A stretch of DNA of 64,000 bases. Origin: JBMNTP01 sp050945795 (GTDB lineage: Bacteria; Bacillota; Clostridia; Christensenellales; MGBC116941). Shown here in pieces: positions 15,357 through 24,799 of this stretch. The number at the start of each line of letters is the position of its first letter. Position 1 is the first letter of the stretch. A model generated the notes under the pieces. That model saw only the letters and a list, made by a program, of their open reading frames with translations, made no database searches and was not told the origin of the DNA. The position numbers and the translations under genes were made by a program. The stretch is from assembly GCA_050945795.1 (NCBI GenBank), contig JBMNTP010000001.1:124001-188000 (forward strand), written 5' to 3'.

Positions 15357-17344
15357 ATAGCATCCACCTCCGCCAATATTTGCCGGTTTGTAAAGCCCTT
15401 AAGGTCCATAGCGCCGGAGAAGCAGGCAACGGTGCAAGCGCCGCAGCCTTGGCATATCGCCTCGTTAACATGCGCAACTCTTCTTATCTCCCGCACGCCG
15501 TGGTCATTGACTTCCTTATCTATATACGTTATAGCGCCATACGGGCAAACCTTCTCACACGCCGAGCAGCCGTTGCAAAGCAGCTCATCCGACGCCGCAA
15601 CGCAAGGATTGGTAACAAGCTTTTCTTTCGCCAAAAGCCCGAGTACCTTCGCCGCTACCGCCCCCGCCTGTGATACCGTTTCTGGAATATCCTTAGGCCC
15701 CTGGCATACGCCGGAGAGGAATATGCCGGCTGTCGGACTCTCAACAGGCTTAAGCTTAGGATGCGCCTCTGTGAAAAAGCCGTTTGTGTCTATGCTCGCT
15801 GTAAGCATTGTCGCTATCTTGCGAGCGCTTTCGTCCGGCTCAATAGCCGTTGCTAAAACGACAAGATCAGCCTCTATAAGGAGCTGGTCGTTGTTTATAA
15901 GGTCGGAGCCTTGAACGATAAGCTTATTGCCCTGCTCCGATACTTTTCCTACCATTCCCTTTATATAATTAACGCCGTACTGCTCCACCGCCCTGCGATA
16001 GAACTCGTCAAAGTTTTTGCCCGGCGTCCTTACATCAATGTAAAAAACATGTACCTCTGTATCAGGATACTTTTCGCGTATAAGCATAGCGTGCTTGGCG
16101 GTATACATGCAGCATATCTTGGAGCAATATGTCTTGCCGCAGCCCGACGTATCCCTTGATCCCACGCACTGCACAAATACAATGGACTTTGGCCGCTGTC
16201 CGTCGGACGGCCTTAAAAGCTTGCCTTCAGTAGGCCCGGCGGCGTTTGTCAACCGCTCAAACTCAAGAGAGGTTATAACATCGGGGCAGTTGGCATATTG
16301 GTATTCGCCAAAATCGTCGAGATTTATTGTATTAAAGCCGGTAGCCGCTATAATAGCGCCGTACTGCCTTGATATAATCTCATCTTGCTGCTCAAAATCC
16401 ACAGCGTTTGACGGGCATACCTTCTGGCACAGCCCGCATTTGCCTGTTTTAAAGCGTATGCACTGCTCCCTGTCTATAACAGGTACATTCGGCACCGCCT
16501 GCGCGAACGGTATATATATAGCCGGCCTGTTTGAAAGGCCCGCGTTAAACTCGCTTTTTCCCTTCTTCGACGGGCATTTCTCAACGCATACCCCGCAGCC
16601 TGTGCAGGCTACGCAATCAACCGACCTTGCCTTTTTTCGTATCTTCACGTCAAAATTGCCTACAAAGCCGGATACTTCCTCTATCTCGCTGTATGTATGA
16701 AGCGTGATTTTGTCATGTGCCGCCGCGTCAACCATTTTAGGCGTGAGTATGCAAGCGGAGCAGTCAAGCGTAGGGAACGTCTTGTCAAGCTGCGCCATTT
16801 TGCCGCCTATTGTAGGCGACTTCTCCACTATATCGACTTCATAGCCAGCCTCGGCTATGTCAAGCGCCGTCTGTATGCCGGCAATGCCGCCGCCTATAAC
16901 AAGCGCCCGCTTTATAACAGGGCTTTCCCCAGATTTAAGCGGCTTGTTAAGGTTTAGCTTGGCGATGGCGGCTTTGGCGAGTATAATGGCTTTTTCCGTG
17001 CCCTCTGCCTTGTCTTTATGGATCCACGAGCACTGCTCACGAATATTGGCTATTTCCACCATAAAAGGGTTCATGCCGGCCGAGAGCGCCGTTTTTCTAA
17101 ACGTAGCCTCATGCATCCTCGGTGAGCAGGCGCAAATAACTATGCCGGTAAGCCTATGCTCTTTTATCGCCTGCTTAACGGCGCCCTGACCACCCTCTGA
17201 ACACATATACTGATGGTCCATCGAATAGACAACGCCCTGCTCCGTTCTTACCGCCTCCGCTACCGCTTTAACATCAACGGTCGCGGCTATATTGCTTCCG
17301 CACCAACAGACAAATACTCCTATTCTCTGCAAGGTATTCACCAC
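15344..17344 (-). CDS. hdrA: HdrA-type electron-bifurcating flavoprotein
   Basis: A 666-residue HdrA, the FAD protein that splits electron pairs in heterodisulfide reductase complexes. The N-terminal domain has VCWCGSN near residue 13. The FAD domain starts with VIGGGIAGIQTALD near 150 and includes the cysteine-bearing TLDCSACILTPKM. An inserted ferredoxin domain has CTGCGVCVEKC and CGLCQKVCP. Two C-terminal motifs, CNGCSACEKVCP and CQGCGACTVAC, give two more [4Fe-4S] clusters. Length and order match full HdrA. Expected role: NADH-derived electrons are split between ferredoxin and the HdrBC/Frd branch. Confidence 0.9.
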   Translation of the reverse strand: MVNTLQRIGVFVCWCGSNIAATVDVKAVAEAVRTEQGVVYSMDHQYMCSEGGQGAVKQAIKEHRLTGIVICACSPRMHEATFRKTALSAGMNPFMVEIANIREQCSWIHKDKAEGTEKAIILAKAAIAKLNLNKPLKSGESPVIKRALVIGGGIAGIQTALDIAEAGYEVDIVEKSPTIGGKMAQLDKTFPTLDCSACILTPKMVDAAAHDKITLHTYSEIEEVSGFVGNFDVKIRKKARSVDCVACTGCGVCVEKCPSKKGKSEFNAGLSNRPAIYIPFAQAVPNVPVIDREQCIRFKTGKCGLCQKVCPSNAVDFEQQDEIISRQYGAIIAATGFNTINLDDFGEYQYANCPDVITSLEFERLTNAAGPTEGKLLRPSDGQRPKSIVFVQCVGSRDTSGCGKTYCSKICCMYTAKHAMLIREKYPDTEVHVFYIDVRTPGKNFDEFYRRAVEQYGVNYIKGMVGKVSEQGNKLIVQGSDLINNDQLLIEADLVVLATAIEPDESARKIATMLTASIDTNGFFTEAHPKLKPVESPTAGIFLSGVCQGPKDIPETVSQAGAVAAKVLGLLAKEKLVTNPCVAASDELLCNGCSACEKVCPYGAITYIDKEVNDHGVREIRRVAHVNEAICQGCGACTVACFSGAMDLKGFTNRQILAEVDAICSN

Positions 17345-17366
17345 TCTTTCTTAATCGTCCGCCGTC

Positions 17367-17759
17367 CTACTTCCCGTACTTCCTCATAGCGCTGACAAGG
17401 GCCTGCGCGGGCATTTCCTCATCAAGCACCGCGGGTATACGGTCAGAATCCATATAATTTGCCCCTCTCGCGCGGACGACCGCCAGCCTTACAGCTTCTA
17501 TAAGCTTCGCCGGCTCTACATTTCTTGGGCAGCGCTCTATGCAAGCAAAGCACGAAACGCATCTCCAAAGTGATCTTGACTGCATCAGTTCTTCTATATT
17601 GCCTCTTTCAACCATTGAAACAAACTGATGCGGACTGTATTCCATTTCACGAAACGCCGGACAAGCGCCTGTGCATTTGCCGCATTTCATGCATTTTCTC
17701 GGATCAACTCCGCTTATGCGAAGCACTGTTTCTATAATCTCTTTCTTTTCATCAATCAC
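17367..17759 (-). CDS. hdrC: HdrC-type ferredoxin subunit (short)
   Basis: A 130-residue protein with two [4Fe-4S] motifs, CMKCGKCTGACPAF near residue 19 and CVSCFACIERCPRNV near 67, the HdrC signature. It is shorter than the roughly 180-residue HdrC of methanogens, lacking the long C-terminal tail. Its start overlaps the hdrB stop by four bases (ATGA). It should wire HdrA to HdrB. Confidence 0.85.
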   Translation of the reverse strand: MIDEKKEIIETVLRISGVDPRKCMKCGKCTGACPAFREMEYSPHQFVSMVERGNIEELMQSRSLWRCVSCFACIERCPRNVEPAKLIEAVRLAVVRARGANYMDSDRIPAVLDEEMPAQALVSAMRKYGK

Positions 17760-18556
17760 AGCGCCTCACATCCTTCCTTAACGCCCAGCGCCTCTGCTAA
17801 AAGCTCTGTAAAATATATACACGGCATAGAACCGTTTGAATCGGCGCTGTCAAGATTATATTTGCAAAGCGGGCAGGCTGTAACCAGCATCTGCGCCCCT
17901 TTATCCTTAGCCGAGGCTGTAATGCCTCCGCATAGTCTCTTTGCGAGCTTGGCGTCATCAAGCACCGTATAAGCGCCGCAGCACTCGTTCCTGCTTGAAT
18001 ATATAACCGGATCTCCCCCTATCGCCCTTATAAAATCCTCTATAATCGTAGGGTTTTCGGGATTATCAAAGCGCATTTCGTTGTTGGGCCTTAAAAGCAT
18101 ACAGCCATAATAAGCGCCTATCTTCTTGCCCTTAAAAGGGTTCACAACTTTTTTCTTAAGCTCATCAAAGCCTATCGTGTCACGCAGCAGCTCAAGATAA
18201 TGCACAACATTTGTCTCGCCGCTATACTCATTTTCCATCTCAAGGTAAGCGTTTGCCTTGGCGCGTATGTCACAGTCAGATTGCATATCTATATTGACGC
18301 GCTTTATCACATGGTGGCATGCCGAGCATAGCGTTACAAGGTCTCTGCCCTGCTCTTTGCTGTCATTAAGCGCCCTTACCGCCGATAGCCTTGATGCTAT
18401 TTCATCTTTGGCCATGGGATAAACGGCTCCGCAGCACTGCCATTCCGGCAGTTCCTCAAGCTGGACGCCCAGCGCCTCGGCCGAGCGTCTTGCGTATATA
18501 TCAAGCAATTTGGCTTTTGTTTTCAGCGTGCAGCCGGGATAATAACTAAATACCAT
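17756..18556 (-). CDS. hdrB: HdrB-type CCG-domain subunit
   Basis: A 266-residue HdrB with two CCG cysteine modules. The first has YYPGCTLK (Cys9), WQCCGA and CSACHH; the second has YYGCMLL, NECCGAY and CPLCKYN. In methanogens these ligate two noncubane [4Fe-4S] clusters that reduce CoM-S-S-CoB; in sulfate reducers the partner may be DsrC. No DsrC or CoM/CoB gene is seen here. I infer that HdrB either reduces a thiol/disulfide carrier or hands electrons to FrdB, much as the HdrB-like tail of TfrB does. Confidence 0.88.
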   Translation of the reverse strand: MVFSYYPGCTLKTKAKLLDIYARRSAEALGVQLEELPEWQCCGAVYPMAKDEIASRLSAVRALNDSKEQGRDLVTLCSACHHVIKRVNIDMQSDCDIRAKANAYLEMENEYSGETNVVHYLELLRDTIGFDELKKKVVNPFKGKKIGAYYGCMLLRPNNEMRFDNPENPTIIEDFIRAIGGDPVIYSSRNECCGAYTVLDDAKLAKRLCGGITASAKDKGAQMLVTACPLCKYNLDSADSNGSMPCIYFTELLAEALGVKEGCEAL

Positions 18557-18607
18557 ATCCGATTCCCAATACCTACTATTGGGCCTCCTCCCTCTTTACC
18601 AAAGCGG

Positions 18608-19972
18608 TTATACCATTTCCTCGGGCTTAAACACCTCGTCGAATTTCTCCGGCGTAAGGAAACCTAGCCCGACGCAGGCATCCTTTAGTGAAATATTCTC
18701 TTTATACGCCTTTTTGGCGGTCTTGGCGGCGTTATCATACCCTATATGCGGATTTAAAGCGGTTACCAGCATAAGCGAGTTATAAAGGTTATGCCTCATC
18801 TTTTCTTTATCCGCCTTTATACCTGAAGCGCAATGCTCATCAAAAGAAGCAATTGCGTCGCTCAGCAGCCTTACCGATTGCAGGAAATTATATATGCAAA
18901 CCGGCATATATACATTAAGCTCAAAATTGCCCTGCGACGCCGCCATACCCACCGCTACATCGTTTGCCATAACCTGTACGGCCACCATTGTAAGCGCCTC
19001 GCATTGCGTGGGGTTGACCTTGCCCGGCATTATAGAGCTGCCCGGCTCGTTCTCGGGTATAAATATCTCGCCTAATCCGCACCGTGGTCCGCTCGCCAAC
19101 CAGCGAATGTCGTTGGCTATCTTCATAAGATTGGCGGCTAGCGCTTTAAGCGCACCATGCGCAAAAACCAGTTCATCCTTTGCCGTAAGCGAATGGAATT
19201 TGTTTTCCGCCGTTGTAAAATCCTTGCCGCAAATATCAGCTATAACTTTTGCTACTTCCTTAGCAAAGCCTTTTGGCGCGTTAAGCCCTGTTCCTACTGC
19301 AGTTCCACCCAATGCCAGCTCGCGAAGTCCCGACAGCGACGCCTCAATCATAGCGCGGGTCTTTTCAAGCATATTGCGCCAACCGCTTATCTCCTGTGAG
19401 AAGGTTATCGGCGTGGCGTCCTGTAAATGCGTGCGTCCGGTTTTAACTACGCCCTCGTTCTCTTCTTCAAGCCTTTTAAATGTTGCCGCCAACCGGTCAA
19501 TCTGCGGCAGCAGCTTATCCTCTATACCCATAACCGCCGCTATATGCATGGCGGTAGGGAAAGTATCGTTTGAGCTTTGCGACATGTTTACATGGTCGTT
19601 TGGATGAAGCAAATCGCTTTTTGCGATCTTGTTGCCACGCCCGGCTATAACCTCGTTTGCGTTCATATTCGACTGCGTGCCGCTTCCAGTCTGCCATACA
19701 ACAAGCGGAAAATGCTCATTGAGCCTTCCTTCTATAACCTCGTCGCACGCCTGCTCTATTAGAGCGCGGCGCTCGCCGTCAAGTTTGCCAAGATTAAAGT
19801 TGGCGATAGCCGCCGCTTTTTTAAGTATTCCAAACGCCCGGGTAATCTCCCTGGGCATCACTTCGTCGCCTATCTTAAAATTTTGCAGGCTTCTTTGCGT
19901 TTGCGCCGCCCAGTATTTATCGGCCGGAACCCTTATTTCCCCCATCGAATCTCTTTCTATCCGGTATTCCAT
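18608..19972 (-). CDS. fumC: Class II fumarate hydratase
   Basis: A 454-residue fumarase of the fumarase/aspartase superfamily, interconverting malate and fumarate. TGSGTQSNMNANEV near residue 97 and the superfamily signature GSSIMPGKVNPTQCEA near 315 are both intact, and HPNDHVNMSQSSNDTFPTA is the conserved substrate loop. It is the first gene of the operon ending with frdA and lies about 84 bases from a good promoter, with GGAGG 8 bases upstream. Aspartase is unlikely because the fumarase-type TGRTHLQDATP is present and because fumarase makes the substrate of the last two genes. Confidence 0.92.
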   Translation of the reverse strand: MEYRIERDSMGEIRVPADKYWAAQTQRSLQNFKIGDEVMPREITRAFGILKKAAAIANFNLGKLDGERRALIEQACDEVIEGRLNEHFPLVVWQTGSGTQSNMNANEVIAGRGNKIAKSDLLHPNDHVNMSQSSNDTFPTAMHIAAVMGIEDKLLPQIDRLAATFKRLEEENEGVVKTGRTHLQDATPITFSQEISGWRNMLEKTRAMIEASLSGLRELALGGTAVGTGLNAPKGFAKEVAKVIADICGKDFTTAENKFHSLTAKDELVFAHGALKALAANLMKIANDIRWLASGPRCGLGEIFIPENEPGSSIMPGKVNPTQCEALTMVAVQVMANDVAVGMAASQGNFELNVYMPVCIYNFLQSVRLLSDAIASFDEHCASGIKADKEKMRHNLYNSLMLVTALNPHIGYDNAAKTAKKAYKENISLKDACVGLGFLTPEKFDEVFKPEEMV

Positions 19973-20062
19973 AATGCTGCCTCCATACTGCTTATTTTGC
20001 CGCCCTCATCGGGGTGTTCCCCCCCATATCGGATGTCTTAAGGCGACCTGGACTTTGTTTAT

Positions 20063-20091
20063 ATTTTAACAAACCCGTCTGTATTTGTAAA
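20063..20091 (-). promoter_or_regulatory. Sigma-A promoter of the fumC-hdr-flx-frd operon
   Basis: Minus-strand TTTACA (20091-20086), a 17-base spacer and TAAAAT (20068-20063). The leader contains GGGG-AACA-CCCC (around 20016), which can fold. The rest of 19973-20340 is AT-rich and shows no gene. Confidence 0.65.
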
Positions 20092-20340
20092 CCTATAAAT
20101 GCCTTATATTTTATAGTTTTGCTATATTTTTGTGGCTTTTTTAACAATCTCCTCTGTTTTACACCCTATTTCCGGTATTCTTGCCGATATTTCCCGTCAT
20201 CATTTCGTAGCGTTTTAATCGGGATTCACCGCTTTATTACTGCGATTCTGGCTTTTATACCCGTCCGGCCCCGTCACTTCAGCCTGCGGGGCAGGTTTGA
20301 GCGAGCCGGTACTATATTCGTCCCGCCGTTATAACAGTAT

Positions 20341-20379
20341 ACGCTTTTCCCACCGCCTGTGTGACGGCGGGAAAAGCGT
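20341..20379 (-). terminator. Hairpin terminator after etfA
   Basis: An 11-bp stem (20341-20351 with 20369-20379) is extended by GCC/GGC across a three-base bulge and lies eight bases past the etfA stop. The T-run is weak. It separates the etf operon from the fumC operon. Confidence 0.6.
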
Positions 20380-20386
20380 CAATAAT

Positions 20387-21430
20387 TTATCTTCCTGCGC
20401 TTCTTTCGGCAATAGCTTTTTTAACCTGTTCGGTGAACGCCGGTAGCACCTTAAGCACATCGCCCACCACACCGAAATCCGCTACATCGAATATAGGCGC
20501 AGAGTCGTCTTTGTTTATAGCTATAATAACCTCCGACTCTTCCATGCCCGCCAAATGCTGTATAGCTCCGGATATTCCGCAGGCTATGTAAAGGTTTGGG
20601 CGCACTGTTTTACCCGTCTGTCCTACCTGCCTGTCTTTTTCAACCCATCCGGCGTCAACGCAGGCGCGCGACGAGCTTACCGTACCGCCGAGCGCCTCCG
20701 CCAACTCTTCGAGCAGATGAAAGTTTTCGGGGCCGCCCATGCCGCGCCCGCCCGACACCAGTATATTGGCGTCTTGTATATCCATTCTGTTGCTTACTTT
20801 TTTGATTACCTCAAGTATCTCAACATTCATAGCGTCGTCTTTAAGCGACACATCAAAGTTTATAACCTCGGCTACAGCGTCTTCAGAAGGAGACAGCCGT
20901 TTCATAACGCCGGGACGCACCGTCGCCATCTGCGGGCGGTGTTCAGGGCAGATAATGGTAGCCATTATGTTGCCGCCAAACGCCGGTCGCGTCATGCGAA
21001 GGTTTTTTGTATCGGGGTCTATCTCAAGGCCGGTGCAGTCGGCGGTAAGGCCGGTATGCACTCTAGCCGACACCCTCGGAGCTAAGTCTCTGCCTATGGC
21101 GGTAGCGCCGTAAAGCACTATCTCCGGCTTTTCGGCAGATATAATATCCGTCAGCACGCAGGTATAAGGCTCCGTCATATATACTTCAAGCTGTGGAGCG
21201 TCGGCAAGTATAACCCTGTCGGCGCCGTAGCGGGCGAGCCTATTTGCCATATCGCCAATTTTATGCCCCAGCACAACGGCGGTAACCTTTGTATCGAGCG
21301 ACTTCGCAAGCTCCGCCGCCTTACCTACTAATTCCAGCGAAACGCTGGTCAGTTTGTTATCCTCCTGCTGGGCAAATACAAATACGCCTTTATAATCCTT
21401 TATATCCATATTATTAACACTCTCCGTCAT
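20387..21430 (-). CDS. etfA: Electron transfer flavoprotein alpha subunit
   Basis: A 347-residue EtfA. The C-terminal FAD domain has LVSGGRGMGGPENFHLL, SSSRACVDAGW, VGQTGKTVRPNLYIACGISG and AINKD, the standard signature. The N-terminal part is the Rossmann-like Etf domain. There is no fused ferredoxin domain. Together with EtfB and the acyl-CoA dehydrogenase upstream it should form a butyryl-CoA dehydrogenase/Etf-type complex, which in clostridia bifurcates NADH electrons to crotonyl-CoA and ferredoxin. Its start overlaps the etfB stop by four bases. Confidence 0.93.
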   Translation of the reverse strand: MTESVNNMDIKDYKGVFVFAQQEDNKLTSVSLELVGKAAELAKSLDTKVTAVVLGHKIGDMANRLARYGADRVILADAPQLEVYMTEPYTCVLTDIISAEKPEIVLYGATAIGRDLAPRVSARVHTGLTADCTGLEIDPDTKNLRMTRPAFGGNIMATIICPEHRPQMATVRPGVMKRLSPSEDAVAEVINFDVSLKDDAMNVEILEVIKKVSNRMDIQDANILVSGGRGMGGPENFHLLEELAEALGGTVSSSRACVDAGWVEKDRQVGQTGKTVRPNLYIACGISGAIQHLAGMEESEVIIAINKDDSAPIFDVADFGVVGDVLKVLPAFTEQVKKAIAERSAGR

Positions 21431-22209
21431 ATAATGAACTTCTCGCCCAGCTTTTCCATAAGGAACTCAACCGACTCTTGCACATCGGTGTTTATGACGG
21501 TTCCCTGTGCCTTTAGCGGCTTGGTAAAAGACTTCATAACGCGGGTCGGGGAACCTTTAAGGCCTATGTTCGCTGTATCAACGTCAAGGTCTTGCAGCGT
21601 CCATACTATAACCTCGCGCTGCCTGTACGCATCAAATATGCCGCCGGGCGTCATATAGCGCGGCTCGTTCAGCTCGGCAAGAGCCGTTATAAGGCAGGGC
21701 AGCTTGGCCTTTATAATATGATATCTGTCTTCATACTGCCTTTTTACAACTATCTCATCGCCATCAACCTTTATATCCTCGGCGTAGCTTATGTTTGGCA
21801 GCTGCAAATGCTCGGCTATCTGCGGGCCTACCTGAGCGGTGTCGCCGTCTATGGCCTGACGTCCTGTTATTATAAGATCGAAGGGCAGCTTCTTTATAGC
21901 CGCCGCGAGAGTTGTAGATGTCGCCCATGTATCGGCTCCACCAAACGCCCTGTCCGTTACAAGATAAGCATTGTCGGCACCCATCGCGAGCGCCTCTCTA
22001 AGTGCTAAATCTGCCTGCGGCGGCCCCATAGATATAACACTTACTGTCGCGCCAACAGCATCCTTTAGCCTTAGCGCCGCCTCAAGTCCGGCCTTATCGT
22101 CAGGATTTATAATGCTCGGCACCCCTTCACGGATCAGCGTGCCGGTTTTGGGATCCAGCTTTACTTCATTCGTGTCGGGAACCTGCTTTATGCAAACAAC
22201 TATGTTCAT
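21427..22209 (-). CDS. etfB: Electron transfer flavoprotein beta subunit
   Basis: A 260-residue EtfB. It starts MNIVVCIKQVPDTNEVKLDP, and the beta signature region is clear in ALREALAMGADNAYLVTD, LIITGRQAIDGDTAQVGP and AEHLQLP. TGRQAIDGDTAQVGP matches the NAD/FAD-contact segment of bifurcating clostridial EtfB. It lies 11 bases after the acyl-CoA dehydrogenase stop and is translationally coupled to etfA. Confidence 0.93.
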   Translation of the reverse strand: MNIVVCIKQVPDTNEVKLDPKTGTLIREGVPSIINPDDKAGLEAALRLKDAVGATVSVISMGPPQADLALREALAMGADNAYLVTDRAFGGADTWATSTTLAAAIKKLPFDLIITGRQAIDGDTAQVGPQIAEHLQLPNISYAEDIKVDGDEIVVKRQYEDRYHIIKAKLPCLITALAELNEPRYMTPGGIFDAYRQREVIVWTLQDLDVDTANIGLKGSPTRVMKSFTKPLKAQGTVINTDVQESVEFLMEKLGEKFII

Positions 22210-22220
22210 TCGCTCTCCCC

Positions 22221-23360
22221 CTATTTCAGCATACCGGCGGAAATAACCATCCGCTGGACTTCGCTTGTGCCTTCATATATTTCGGTTATCTTGGCGTCCC
22301 GCATCATGCGTTCCACCGGATATTCTCTTGTATAACCGTAGCCGCCGAAAAGCTGAACGCACTTTGTAGTAACTTCCATGGCCGTTTCCGCCGCAAACAG
22401 CTTTGCCATGGCAGCCTCCTCGGAAAACTTCGGCTTGTTGTCCTTCGCCCATGCCGCCCTGTACACAAGATGTTTCGCCGCCTCAACCTTTGTCTTCATA
22501 TCGGCAAGCTGGAACTGAGTGTTCTGGAAAGCGGAAATCGGCCTTCCAAACTGCTTTCTCTCCTTGACATACTTAACAGTCTCATCAAGCGCGCCCTCGG
22601 CGATACCGAGCGCCTGAGCCGCTATGCCTATGCGGCCGCCGTCTAAAGTATACATGGCTATGCCAAAGCCTTTTCCTACCTGCCCGAGCAGGTTTTCCTT
22701 AGGCACAATGCAGTCCTCCATAATAAGCTCATAAGTAGCCGAGCCTCTTATGCCCATCTTCTTTTCCTTTGTGCCTGTCCTAAAGCCTTTAAAGTCTTTT
22801 TCAACTATAAACGCCGCCATGCTCCTAGAGCCAAGCTGCTTGTCAGTTAAAGCAAATATAATGTATGTATCGGCGACTCCGCCGTTTGTAATAAATATCT
22901 TTGTGCCGTTTAGCACATAATGATCGCCGCACAGCACCGCTTTTGTCTGCTGACCCGATGCGTCTGTGCCGGCGTTAGGCTCTGTCAGCCCGAACGCGCC
23001 TATTTTCTCTCCCTTGGCGAGCGGAACAAGATATTTTTCCTTCTGCTCCGGCGTGCCAAACTTTCTTATAGGCTCACAGGCAAGCGACGTATGCGCCGAT
23101 ACTATAACGCCGGTTGTGGCACAAACCTTTGAAAGCTCCTCAACGCACATTATATATGATAGCGTATCGCAGCCCTGTCCCCCCAGCTCTTTAGCGAAAG
23201 GCACTCCCAAAAAACCATAGCGCGCCATCTTTTCAACTGTTTCGTGAGGGAAGCGCTCCTCCTCGTCTATTTCCTTGGCAAGAGGCTTTACCTCATTTTC
23301 GGCAAAATCCCGAAACAGCGTTTGAAGCATTTGATGCTCCTTGCTCAGTTCAAAATCCAT
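22221..23360 (-). CDS. Acyl-CoA dehydrogenase (butyryl-CoA dehydrogenase-like)
   Basis: A 379-residue flavoprotein of the short-chain acyl-CoA dehydrogenase type. FGLTEPNAGTDASGQQTKA and IFITNGGVADTYIIF are the FAD and substrate motifs. The catalytic glutamate lies in ITEIYEGTSEVQRMVI near the C-terminus, and LFGGYGYTREYPVERMMRDAKI is the second family signature. In an operon with etfBA it most likely reduces crotonyl-CoA to butyryl-CoA with bifurcation. No thiolase, hydroxybutyryl-CoA dehydrogenase or crotonase is in the window, so its substrate supply must come from elsewhere, perhaps through 4-hydroxybutyrate given the SucD neighbour. Confidence 0.88.
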   Translation of the reverse strand: MDFELSKEHQMLQTLFRDFAENEVKPLAKEIDEEERFPHETVEKMARYGFLGVPFAKELGGQGCDTLSYIMCVEELSKVCATTGVIVSAHTSLACEPIRKFGTPEQKEKYLVPLAKGEKIGAFGLTEPNAGTDASGQQTKAVLCGDHYVLNGTKIFITNGGVADTYIIFALTDKQLGSRSMAAFIVEKDFKGFRTGTKEKKMGIRGSATYELIMEDCIVPKENLLGQVGKGFGIAMYTLDGGRIGIAAQALGIAEGALDETVKYVKERKQFGRPISAFQNTQFQLADMKTKVEAAKHLVYRAAWAKDNKPKFSEEAAMAKLFAAETAMEVTTKCVQLFGGYGYTREYPVERMMRDAKITEIYEGTSEVQRMVISAGMLK

Positions 23361-23440
23361 GTAATCCCTCTCCTATATAATGCTATTCGTGCTCGCTCCT
23401 GTAATGAGCCGGTGTTTGTTTGCAAGTAAAACTCCGCGCC

Positions 23441-24799
23441 TTATGCCCAGATTTCCTCATCGGTAGGAACCACTTTATCTGTAAGCGGCAGCCCAATCTG
23501 AGATACGTTTATAAGATGCGTATAGTTAAGGTTTTCAGAAATACTGTTGTTGCCCCATGAACCGCAGCCGAGCGTTGTCGTCGGAGCGAAGCCGTTTGTA
23601 AGGCTGCCGCCCGCCGTTGTAGCCGAAGGCTGGTTGACAACTATACGGCTTACCGGCATGAATTCGCCAACAGCGCGTATGTGATCCATATTGTCCGAAT
23701 GTATAGCGCAGGTATGCCCCATGCCCTCGTAAGCGAGGTTAGCGTACGCTATTTCCATAGCTTCCTCAAAATTATCGTAAGGAATGGCTATCATAAACGG
23801 ACACATCTTTTCTTTGCAAAGCACATCCGCCTTGCCAAAGCCGCGGCCCTTGAGTATAACAACCTTTGTGCCTTCGGGAACGGATACTCCGGCGAGGTTT
23901 GCTATCGCCTGAACGCTCTGGCCTACAACATCCTTTGAAATAACGCCGCCCGGGAATATAACCTCGGCAAACTTTTCAACGTCCGCCTCATCCTCAATAT
24001 AAAACGCCCCGTTTTTCTCAAAAGCGGCTATAACTTTATCATACTCGTCACGCGGAGCTATAACGCTTTGCTCGCCCGAGCATATTATGCCGTTATCGAA
24101 TTTGCGTCCGGCAATAATAAGCTCCGCCGCCTTCTCATAATCAATGCCGCTATCTATTATAACCTGCACGTTGCCGGGCCCTACGCCAAGCGCCGGCTTT
24201 CCGCTGCTATAAGCCGCCTTAACCATGCCCGCGCCGCCTGTCGCCACAACAACATCGGCGCTTCTCATAACTTCCTGCGACATATCAAGCGTCGGGTTTT
24301 CTATTGTCTGTATAAGATCTGCCGGCAGACCCAGCTTTTCAAGCTCGGCGCGGAAAAGATCTACAACATATTTGTTAAGCTTTGTTGTGCGCGGATGCGG
24401 GGCTATGACTATAGCGTTTTTGCCTTTAAGAGCGAACATAGCGTTGCACATAGGCGTAACAACAGGGTTTGTAACAGGCATTATCGCCCCCACAACGCCT
24501 TTAGGCTTTGCTACCTTAACTATGCCGGTTTCTTTGTTCTCCTCTATTATGCCGTAAGATTTTTTGCCCTTCATGCTGTTCCATATAACTCTTGATTTGC
24601 CGCGGTTCTTGGCAATCTTATCCTCATATACGCCCATGCGGGACTCTTCAACCGCCATTTTGGCAAGCTCCTCAGCCCTATCATAAACGACCTTGGCTAT
24701 GGCCTTAACCGCCGCGTCAACCTTGACCTGATCTGCGTTCTTTTCAAATTCCGCCTGCGCCGCCCGCGCCTTTACGAACATCTCAGCTATTGTTGCCAT
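23441..24799 (-). CDS. sucD: CoA-acylating succinate semialdehyde dehydrogenase (SucD-like)
   Basis: A 452-residue acylating aldehyde dehydrogenase, reducing succinyl-CoA to succinate semialdehyde. KPKGVVGAIMPVTNPVVTPM, RSADVVVATGGAGMVKAAYS and FDNGIICSGEQSVIAP (with the catalytic cysteine) closely follow what I recall of Clostridium kluyveri SucD, as does the C-terminal TTTLGCGSWGNNSISENL. The ATG at 24799 follows AGGAGG; an upstream in-frame ATG at 24838 has no ribosome site. It is divergent from a Cat1-type CoA transferase, the same functional pair as in C. kluyveri. An acetaldehyde dehydrogenase is the alternative. Confidence 0.85.
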   Translation of the reverse strand: MATIAEMFVKARAAQAEFEKNADQVKVDAAVKAIAKVVYDRAEELAKMAVEESRMGVYEDKIAKNRGKSRVIWNSMKGKKSYGIIEENKETGIVKVAKPKGVVGAIMPVTNPVVTPMCNAMFALKGKNAIVIAPHPRTTKLNKYVVDLFRAELEKLGLPADLIQTIENPTLDMSQEVMRSADVVVATGGAGMVKAAYSSGKPALGVGPGNVQVIIDSGIDYEKAAELIIAGRKFDNGIICSGEQSVIAPRDEYDKVIAAFEKNGAFYIEDEADVEKFAEVIFPGGVISKDVVGQSVQAIANLAGVSVPEGTKVVILKGRGFGKADVLCKEKMCPFMIAIPYDNFEEAMEIAYANLAYEGMGHTCAIHSDNMDHIRAVGEFMPVSRIVVNQPSATTAGGSLTNGFAPTTTLGCGSWGNNSISENLNYTHLINVSQIGLPLTDKVVPTDEEIWA

